Below are positions 35,476-43,466 of a stretch of DNA of 43,466 nucleotides, piece by piece. This DNA is from Nocardioides pelophilus (GTDB taxonomy: Bacteria; Actinomycetota; Actinomycetes; Propionibacteriales; Nocardioidaceae), in assembly GCF_014180685.1 (NCBI RefSeq), contig NZ_JACEHF010000017.1:1-43466 (forward strand), read 5' to 3'. Position 1 is the first letter of the stretch, and every line of letters begins with the position of its first letter. The position numbers and the translations under genes are program-made. Under the pieces are notes generated by a model, which was not told the DNA's origin, searched no databases, and worked only from the letters and a program-made list of their open reading frames with translations.

Positions 35476-35625
35476 TGTAACACGTTGTTCGCGGATCTGG
35501 CAGGACGTTGACGTTGCTGCGGCCCCGTTGCAGCGGGCTCCCAGCGACGTAAGGGGTCGCCCAGGTCGGCGGACAGCGTGTTACAGCCGTGATTGCCCCG
35601 CCGGTACGGCGAACAGCGTGTTACA
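35476..35625. mobile_element. MITE-like inverted-repeat element between convergent genes
   Basis: TGTAACACGTTGTTCGC (35476-35492) is inverted at 35609-35625 with 16 of 17 matches, and a third copy of the right end lies at 35569-35585 (15 of 17). The exact 16-mer ACAGCGTGTTACAGCC occurs at 35573 and 35613. No ORF is present. It sits between the phosphotransferase and helicase genes, ending seven bases before the helicase stop. No target duplication is evident, so mobility is inferred from the ends only. Confidence 0.5.
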
Positions 35626-35631
35626 GCCCGA

Positions 35632-37227
<1,596 letters not shown>

Positions 37228-37234
37228 TTCGGAT

Positions 37235-37257
37235 GCGGCTGATTCACACTCAGCCGC
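37235..37257 (-). promoter_or_regulatory. Hairpin in the leader of the RNA helicase gene
   Basis: GCGGCTGA and TCAGCCGC form a perfect 8-bp stem around a 7-base loop, ending seven bases before the helicase ATG on the minus strand. No ribosome-binding site stands between hairpin and start. It could be a substrate or control site for the helicase's own message. Confidence 0.5.
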
Positions 37258-37325
37258 GCACATACGTGGCGCCACCGCGAGGTTGGGGCGCTCGGAGCAT
37301 TGGCTCGCTCGCTCCATGGTATCGG

Positions 37326-37331
37326 TACCCT
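37326..37331 (+). promoter_or_regulatory. Probable -10 element of the ferritin-like gene (leaderless)
   Basis: TACCCT ends six bases before the ATG at 37338, with TTGGCT at 37300-37305 as a poorly spaced possible -35. Confidence 0.5.
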
Positions 37332-37337
37332 GCCCGC

Positions 37338-38060
37338 ATGGCTGAATCCGACGCTGGGTCCAACGCGGTCGCGTCCAACGAGCTCCCGGTCGCCCTCGCC
37401 GACCCGGACTACCGCGAGGCCGTCGTCGACCTGCTCGCCGTCATCGCGTACGGCGAGCTGTCCGCCTTCGAGCGGCTCGTCGAGGACGCCAAGCTGGCGC
37501 CGGCGCTGGAGGACAAGCTCGCCCTGGCGCAGATGGCCGGCGCCGAGCTGGCGAAGGTGCAGCCGCTGATCGACCGGATCACGAAGCTGGGCGGAGACCC
37601 GTTCGCCGCGATGGCTCCGTTCCACGCGGCGCTGGACGAGTTCCACGCCCACACGGCTCCCTCCGACTGGTACGAAGGCCTGGTCAAGGCCTTCGTCGGC
37701 GACAGCCTGGCCCGCGACTTCTACCGCGAGATCGCGGCCTACCTCGACCCCGACACCCGCGACCTGGTCGTCTCCTCGGTGGTCGAGGGCAACCACGCTG
37801 CCTTCGCGGTCGACCACCTCCGCCAGGCGATCGCCGACAACCCGCCGCTCGGCGGCCGGCTCGCGCTCTGGGGCCGCCGGATCATGGGCGAGGCGCTGAC
37901 CCAGGCCCAGCGGGTCGCGGCCGACCGCGACGCCCTCACCGCGCTGCTGGTCGGCGGCGTCGACCGGCCGGGGCTCGACCTGGCCGCCCTGGGCCGGATG
38001 CTCACCCGGCTGACCGAGCGCCACTCGGAGCGGATGGCCGAGCTCGGCCTGGACGCCTGA
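37338..38060 (+). CDS. Ferritin-like fold-containing protein
   Basis: This 240-residue, almost entirely helical protein has acidic and histidine residues typical of diiron or ferritin-like folds (A-Y-G-E-L-S-A-F-E-R-L near 36 and M-A-G-A-E-L near 69). It resembles the actinobacterial ferritin-like family related to tRNA-modifying MiaE and to M. tuberculosis Rv3210c, which also neighbours rhlE. Whether it binds iron or acts on tRNA is not established. The start follows a TACCCT -10 without ribosome-binding site. Confidence 0.8.
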   Translation: MAESDAGSNAVASNELPVALADPDYREAVVDLLAVIAYGELSAFERLVEDAKLAPALEDKLALAQMAGAELAKVQPLIDRITKLGGDPFAAMAPFHAALDEFHAHTAPSDWYEGLVKAFVGDSLARDFYREIAAYLDPDTRDLVVSSVVEGNHAAFAVDHLRQAIADNPPLGGRLALWGRRIMGEALTQAQRVAADRDALTALLVGGVDRPGLDLAALGRMLTRLTERHSERMAELGLDA

Positions 38061-38078
38061 CCGGCCCGTGACCGACGC

Positions 38079-38522
38079 ATGACCGATCCCGCGCGGGAGA
38101 TCGAGCACCTGCTCTACCGCTACGCCGAGGCCATCGACGCCGGGGACTTCGCCGCTGTCGGCGAGCTGTTCCGCCACGGGGGCATCGCCGGGATCGGCGG
38201 CAACGGACCGATGACGCTCGCGGAGGGCGCCGACGCGGTCGCCGCGTTCTACCGCTCGCTGGTCCGCCTGTACGACGACGGCACGCCCCGCACCCGCCAC
38301 GTCACCACGAACCCGATCATCGAGGTCGACGCCGAGGCCGGCGTCGCGACCAGCCGGTCGTCGTACACGGTGTTCCAGGCGACGGACGCGCTGCCGCTGC
38401 AGGCGATCATCAGCGGCCGCTACCGCGACACGTTCCACCGGATCGACGGGACCTGGTGGTTCGCGTCACGCACGATGCTCGCCGACCTGACCGGCGACCT
38501 CAGTCAGCACCTGCTGGGATGA
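38079..38522 (+). CDS. SnoaL/NTF2-like protein
   Basis: This 147-residue protein opens I-E-H-L-L-Y-R-Y-A-E-A-I-D-A-G-D-F-A-A-V-G-E-L-F, the first helix of a SnoaL_4/NTF2-like cone. It ends in beta strands (R-Y-R-D-T-F-H-R-I-D-G-T-W-W-F-A-S-R-T). Such proteins are cyclases, isomerases or ligand-binding proteins; none is identifiable here. The stop is one base from the convergent hydroxylase gene. Confidence 0.87.
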   Translation: MTDPAREIEHLLYRYAEAIDAGDFAAVGELFRHGGIAGIGGNGPMTLAEGADAVAAFYRSLVRLYDDGTPRTRHVTTNPIIEVDAEAGVATSRSSYTVFQATDALPLQAIISGRYRDTFHRIDGTWWFASRTMLADLTGDLSQHLLG

Positions 38523-38523
38523 C

Positions 38524-39435
38524 CTAGGGTCTCGTGACGGTCGCTTCGCGACCTGCTGGACCTCCGGCGGGCTCCCAGCCGGGCGGACCGAACAGGTAGC
38601 CCAGCCGCTCCCGCCAGCTCCGGGCGGTGCGCACGTTGCGCCCGATCTTCGCGTAGTCGCCGTACTGCAGCTTGATCATGTTGTAGGTGCCGACCGGCTT
38701 GGTGAGCCCGTACGTCGGGCGCTGCTTCTCCTCCACGAAGGTGCCGAACATCCGGTCCCAGATGATGAAGATCCCGGCGTAGTTCTTGTCGAGGTACTCC
38801 GGGTCGGAGCCGTGGTGCACCCGATGGTGCGACGGCGTGTTCATCACCAGCTCGATGGGCCGGGGAAGCTTGCCGATCATCTCGGTGTGGGTGAAGAACT
38901 GGTAGATCAGGTTGAAGCCGAAGGCGACGTAGATCGTCCACGGGGAGAAGCCGAGGAACGGCAGCGGCAGCCAGAAGACGAACTCGAACCAGGGGTTCCA
39001 CTTCTGCCGCAGCGCGGTCGCGAAGTTCATGTACTCGCTGGAGTGGTGCGCCTGGTGGGCGGCCCAGCCGATGTTGACCCGGTGCACGAACCGGTGCGAG
39101 AGGTAGAAGGACAGGTCGACCGCGGCGATCAGCAACACCCAGTACCACCAGGTGTCGGTCGGCATCTTGAGCGCCTCGGGTGTGACGAGCTCGAACACGA
39201 CGATGTAGACGAGGAACGACCCGACCTTCAGCGCCAGGCTGAAGACCAAGGAGATCGCACCCATGCCGATGCTCGTCCGCGCGTCCCTTCCGAGGTAGCC
39301 GGTCGGCGGCTTCACGTCGTCGTCGTGGTCGAGCCACTTCAACGCGGCCAGCTCGATGGCGATGGTCAGCAGGAAGAACGGGATCGCATAGGTCACCGGG
39401 TTCTTCCACGGGTCGAGCAGGTCTTGCACGCCCAC
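38524..39435 (-). CDS. Sterol desaturase / fatty acid hydroxylase superfamily protein
   Basis: This 303-residue membrane enzyme has the diiron histidine clusters H-R-F-V-H (114-118), H-Q-A-H-H (127-131) and H-H-R-V-H-H (203-208) between hydrophobic segments. The family uses O2 to hydroxylate or desaturate sterol-, carotenoid- or fatty-acyl-type lipids. Substrate unknown. It starts with GTG and ends a base from the SnoaL-like gene. Confidence 0.92.
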   Translation of the reverse strand: MGVQDLLDPWKNPVTYAIPFFLLTIAIELAALKWLDHDDDVKPPTGYLGRDARTSIGMGAISLVFSLALKVGSFLVYIVVFELVTPEALKMPTDTWWYWVLLIAAVDLSFYLSHRFVHRVNIGWAAHQAHHSSEYMNFATALRQKWNPWFEFVFWLPLPFLGFSPWTIYVAFGFNLIYQFFTHTEMIGKLPRPIELVMNTPSHHRVHHGSDPEYLDKNYAGIFIIWDRMFGTFVEEKQRPTYGLTKPVGTYNMIKLQYGDYAKIGRNVRTARSWRERLGYLFGPPGWEPAGGPAGREATVTRP

Positions 39436-39443
39436 GATGGTAA

Positions 39444-40826
<1,383 letters not shown>

Positions 40827-40864
40827 CCCAGCACCACCGACGACCGGACCGAAGGGGGAAGCGA

Positions 40865-41452
40865 GTGGCTGCCACACCCGGCGACCGTCGTACCCCTGGC
40901 CGACGGCCGCGCAGCCCCGGTCGTTCCGGTCCGACCGCTGCCGGTCGTCCGGAGCGCAAGCGTGCGGAGCGCGACCGGGTCGCCACCGTCGCCCGCGCCC
41001 GCGCCGAGGAGCGGCAGCGGTCCCGGCTGACCGGCCGGGCGGCGATCCTCGTGCTGGTGCTCGCGGTGCTGGCCGTGTCCTACGCGTCGTCGCTGCGGGC
41101 CTACCTGCAGCAGCGCGACCAGATCGACTCGCTGGAGGCCCAGATCGCGGAGCGGGAGTCGTCGATCGGCGAGCTGGAGCGCGAGAAGGAGCGGTGGGAC
41201 GACCCCGCCTTCGTCATGCAGGAGGCGCGCAAGCGTGGCTTCGTCGTGCCGGGGGAGACCCCGTACGTCGTCGTCGACGCCGACGGCAACCCGCTGACCG
41301 AGTCCGAGCTGGACGACCCCTCGTCGGCCGGGGAGGGCGAGTCCCCGACCTGGTACTCCGGCGTCTGGTCCTCGGTCAAGGTCGCCGGCGACCCGCCGAC
41401 GAAGATCCCGCCCCAGCCCAAGAAGCGGATCGTGGGGTCGGAGGACGAGTGA
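40865..41452 (+). CDS. divIC: Septum formation initiator (FtsB/DivIC family)
   Basis: This 195-residue protein has a basic, proline- and arginine-rich N-terminal cytoplasmic stretch (about 1-55) and one membrane helix (about 57-75). A coiled coil follows (I-D-S-L-E-A-Q-I-A-E-R-E-S-S-I-G-E-L), with the DivIC motif E-A-R-K-R-G-F-V-V-P-G-E-T-P-Y. It should join the FtsQLB divisome complex. GTG start with G-rich site; its TGA overlaps the DUF501 GTG by four bases. Confidence 0.92.
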   Translation: MAATPGDRRTPGRRPRSPGRSGPTAAGRPERKRAERDRVATVARARAEERQRSRLTGRAAILVLVLAVLAVSYASSLRAYLQQRDQIDSLEAQIAERESSIGELEREKERWDDPAFVMQEARKRGFVVPGETPYVVVDADGNPLTESELDDPSSAGEGESPTWYSGVWSSVKVAGDPPTKIPPQPKKRIVGSEDE

Positions 41453-41964
41453 GCGACCAGAGCGACGAGGCGGTGATCGCCGCACAGCTCGGTCGGCCGC
41501 CGCGCGGCATCCACGCGATCGGGCACCGGTGCGCGTGCGGCAACCCGGACGTGGTGACGACGGAGCCGCGGCTGCCGAACGGCACGCCGTTCCCGACGAC
41601 GTACTACCTGACCTGCCCGCGGGTGAACTCCCGGATCGGGACGCTCGAGGCGTCGGGACTGATGCGCACGATGGAGGACCGGCTCGCGACGGATCCCGAC
41701 CTCGCGGCGGCCTACCAGCGCGCGCACGAGGCCTACCTCGCCGACCGGGCCGCGGTGGGTGAGGCCGCAGGGCTCGACGTGCCCGAGATCGAAGGGATCT
41801 CGGCGGGCGGGATGCCCGTGCGGGTGAAGTGCCTGCACGTCCTGGCCGCGCACGCGCTCGCGGCCGGCCCCGGGGTCAACCCGTTCGGCGACGAGGTGCT
41901 CGAGCTGCTGGGCGAGTGGTGGGCGTCCGGTCCGTGCGTCGAGGCGGCCGCCGACGGTGGTTGA
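41449..41964 (+). CDS. DUF501 family protein
   Basis: From the GTG at 41449 the protein has 171 residues. It shows the DUF501 pattern: Q-L-G-R-P-P-R-G, A-I-G-H-R-C-A-C-G-N-P, T-P-F-P-T-T-Y-Y-L-T-C-P-R-V-N and V-K-C-L-H-V-L-A-A-H. The conserved cysteines/histidines suggest a metal site, but the function is unknown. The gene overlaps divIC at its start. The last codons and the TGA lie in the dispersed repeat that also begins ppx. Confidence 0.93.
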   Translation: MSDQSDEAVIAAQLGRPPRGIHAIGHRCACGNPDVVTTEPRLPNGTPFPTTYYLTCPRVNSRIGTLEASGLMRTMEDRLATDPDLAAAYQRAHEAYLADRAAVGEAAGLDVPEIEGISAGGMPVRVKCLHVLAAHALAAGPGVNPFGDEVLELLGEWWASGPCVEAAADGG

Positions 41965-41991
41965 GGTGCGAGCGGAGCGAGCCTCGAAACC
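41956..41991. repeat. Dispersed palindromic repeat spanning the DUF501 stop and ppx start
   Basis: The sequence from GGTGGTTGAGGTGCGAGCGG to CCTCGAAACC differs at one position (A to G) from the complete element at the end of the array before metG. It contains the TGA of DUF501 (41962-41964) and both candidate GTG starts of ppx (41957 and 41966). Confidence 0.9.
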
Positions 41992-42907
41992 GGTCGCGGC
42001 CATCGACTGCGGCACCAACACCATCAAGCTGCTCATCGGCAAGCTTCCCGACGTGGCGCTGCGGGAGAGCCGGATGGTGCGGCTGGGGCAGGGCGTCGAC
42101 CGGACGGGACGGCTCGCCCCCGACGCGCTGGAGCGGGCGTTCGCCGCGATCGACGAGTACGCCGAGCTCATCGCCGACCACGGTGTCGAGCGGGTCCGGT
42201 TCTGCGCGACGTCGGCCACCCGCGACTCCGAGAACGCCGCCGAGTTCACCGCTGGCGTGCGGGCCCGGCTGGGGATCGACCCGGAGGTGCTCTCGGGCGA
42301 CGAGGAGGCGCGGCTCGCCTTCGCCGGCGCGGTGCGCGGGCTCACCCTGAGCGGCGGGCACGAGGAGCCGCTACCGGAGCCGGTGCTGGTGATCGACATC
42401 GGCGGCGGTTCCACCGAGCTGATCCTCGGCGAGCACGCGACCGGCCCGCCGGCGGCGTACTCGATGGACATCGGGTCGGTCCGGCTGCACGAGCGCCTGC
42501 TGGGCGGCGACCCGGCAACACCCGAGCAGCTCTCGGCGTGCGTGGCCGCGATCGACGCGGCCCTCGACGACTGCCCGGTCGATCCCGCTGCCGCCGCGGC
42601 GGTCATCGGCGTGGCGGGGACGATCACCACCGTCGCGGCAGGGGTGCTCGGGCTGCCGGCCTACGACCGCGACCTGATCCACGGCCGGGTGCTCGACGTC
42701 GACGCGGTCCAGCGCACCGTCGACGACCTGGTGGCGGCGACCCGCGCCGAGCGGCTGGCGCTCGGCTACGTGCACCCGGGGCGGGTCGACGTGATCGATG
42801 CGGGTGCGCTGATCCTGTCGAGGGTGCTGCGCCGCACGACGGTCGCGTCGATCACGGTGGCCGAGACCGACATCCTCGACGGGATCGCCTGGTCCCTGGT
42901 GACCTGA
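41957..42907 (+). CDS. ppx: Ppx/GppA-type exopolyphosphatase
   Basis: This 316-residue protein has the actin-like ATPase-fold motifs A-A-I-D-C-G-T-N-T-I-K-L-L-I-G near the start and V-I-D-I-G-G-G-S-T-E-L-I around residue 146, marking the Ppx/GppA family that hydrolyses polyphosphate or pppGpp. The first 12 or so residues (V-V-E-V-R-A-E-R-A-S-K-P) are encoded by a dispersed repeat and have no counterpart expected in the family, where the core usually begins within a few residues of the start. No other start codon precedes the conserved core. Confidence 0.9.
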   Translation: MVEVRAERASKPVAAIDCGTNTIKLLIGKLPDVALRESRMVRLGQGVDRTGRLAPDALERAFAAIDEYAELIADHGVERVRFCATSATRDSENAAEFTAGVRARLGIDPEVLSGDEEARLAFAGAVRGLTLSGGHEEPLPEPVLVIDIGGGSTELILGEHATGPPAAYSMDIGSVRLHERLLGGDPATPEQLSACVAAIDAALDDCPVDPAAAAAVIGVAGTITTVAAGVLGLPAYDRDLIHGRVLDVDAVQRTVDDLVAATRAERLALGYVHPGRVDVIDAGALILSRVLRRTTVASITVAETDILDGIAWSLVT

Positions 42908-42951
42908 GCCACCAGTCCGCCGAATCCTCTGCGCGGCGGTCCGGGCGCGCG

Positions 42952-42957
42952 TAGGTT
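42952..42957 (+). promoter_or_regulatory. Probable -10 element of the pseudokinase-like gene (leaderless)
   Basis: TAGGTT ends seven bases before the ATG at 42965. Confidence 0.5.
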
Positions 42958-42964
42958 CCCGATC

Positions 42965-43466
42965 ATGAGTGCCCCGGGAGGCCTGTCGGAGCCCCAGAAG
43001 CTCGCCGTGGGCCGCGCCCTCCTGACCGAGCTCGCGCGACTGCACGACGCCGGTCAGGTGAGTGGCGCGATCGGCCCGGCCACCGTGCTCGTGGACGACC
43101 AGGGTGCGGTCCGTCTGGTCGAAGGGCCGGTGGACCAGGCCTACGCCAGCCCCGAGGTGCTGAGCGGACAGGCTCCCACCGCGGCCAGCGACCTGTACTC
43201 CGCGGCGGCGCTGCTGGCCCACCTCTTCCGCGGCCGGCCCACGCTGCCGCCGACCGTGGCCGACCTCGATCCGGGTGTCGCCTGGCTGCTCGGGCCCGTG
43301 TTGACCCCCGATCCCACGACGCGCCCCTCGTCGGCGGCCGGCATGGTGACCGCGCTCGACCAGCTGGCCGAGCAACGGCACGGTCCCGACTGGCGACACG
43401 CTGCCGGACTGGTCGGCACCGTCGGCGCGGTCGGTGCTGTCCCGGTGATCGTGCTGGCGACCGGAG
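42965..43466 (+). CDS. Pseudokinase-like membrane protein (3' end missing)
   Basis: This gene is open to the right edge (167 codons seen), so no stop is present. The sequence E-L-A-R-L-H-D-A-G-Q-V-S-G-A-I-G-P-A-T-V-L-V-D followed by A-Y-A-S-P-E-V-L-S-G-Q, A-A-S-D-L-Y-S-A-A and D-P-T-T-R-P-S matches the C-lobe of Hanks-type serine/threonine kinases (catalytic loop, APE motif, conserved D and R). The N-lobe with its ATP-binding lysine is absent. Catalytic H-R-D reads V-S-G and the D-F-G is missing, so activity is unlikely. A hydrophobic segment (G-L-V-G-T-V-G-A-V-G-A-V-P-V-I-V-L) begins at the edge. Confidence 0.75.
   Translation, partial: MSAPGGLSEPQKLAVGRALLTELARLHDAGQVSGAIGPATVLVDDQGAVRLVEGPVDQAYASPEVLSGQAPTAASDLYSAAALLAHLFRGRPTLPPTVADLDPGVAWLLGPVLTPDPTTRPSSAAGMVTALDQLAEQRHGPDWRHAAGLVGTVGAVGAVPVIVLATG

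Overview
The window is a high-GC chromosomal segment from an actinobacterium, most likely a Nocardioides-like member of the Nocardioidaceae. I infer this from the GC content, the frequent GTG starts, and the gene neighbourhoods: eno-divIC-DUF501-ppx, rhlE next to a ferritin-like gene, an mrp/DUF1003/MgtE-CBS/tatB block, DUF6758-PHP-MarC, and secA near an Rv3235-type gene. No database could be searched, so the genus is an inference. I saw no tRNA, rRNA, CRISPR array, prophage or intact insertion sequence. Almost everything is ordinary chromosomal content; the unusual material is in the short intergenic regions.

Layout. 1-7860: a secreted amidase/PGRP-type protein (5' end off the window), a 34-bp minisatellite, metG, a TPR-BTAD regulator, a GNAT enzyme, folC and a DUF4233 membrane protein. 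7885-13472: secA, then on the opposite strand a secreted SGNH hydrolase, an Rv3235-family protein and a LysM protein. 13575-18207: a conserved hypothetical, tatB, mrp, a DUF1003 protein, an MgtE-N/CBS protein and a small exported protein. 18268-22959: an acyl-CoA dehydrogenase, then two paralogous sulfotransferase-like genes flanking a glycosyltransferase, and a DUF5302 protein. 23006-25498: an ABC exporter with its MerR regulator. 25526-30455: a MaoC-type hydratase, a lipoprotein, DUF6758, a DapB-like reductase, a PHP phosphoesterase and a MarC protein. 30456-30778: a gene-free stretch holding a duplicated structured element. 30779-35450: an SDR, a ParA ATPase, an L,D-transpeptidase, an MFS transporter and a phosphotransferase. 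35476-35625: a MITE-like inverted-repeat element. 35632-39435: an RhlE-type helicase, a ferritin-like protein, a SnoaL-like protein and a sterol-desaturase-type hydroxylase. 39549-43466: eno, divIC, DUF501, ppx and a pseudokinase-like gene cut by the right edge.

Genes that plausibly work together: SecA and TatB both serve export, and several neighbours are exported or act on the wall (PGRP, LysM, SGNH hydrolase, L,D-transpeptidase, DivIC). The sulfotransferase/glycosyltransferase trio looks like a surface-glycan decoration module. The ABC exporter and MerR gene form a self-contained responsive operon.

Three themes stand out. (1) A dispersed palindromic repeat occurs as a tandem array just upstream of the metG promoter and again at the DUF501/ppx junction, where it supplies one gene's stop codon and the other's start codon. 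(2) Thirteen genes have a -10-like hexamer ending 6-8 nt before the start codon, the signature of leaderless mRNAs; one pair of divergent genes shares a 29-bp region with two such elements 4 bp apart. (3) Two non-coding structured elements (30461-30780 and 35476-35625) lie between genes and have the look of small non-autonomous mobile or regulatory elements.
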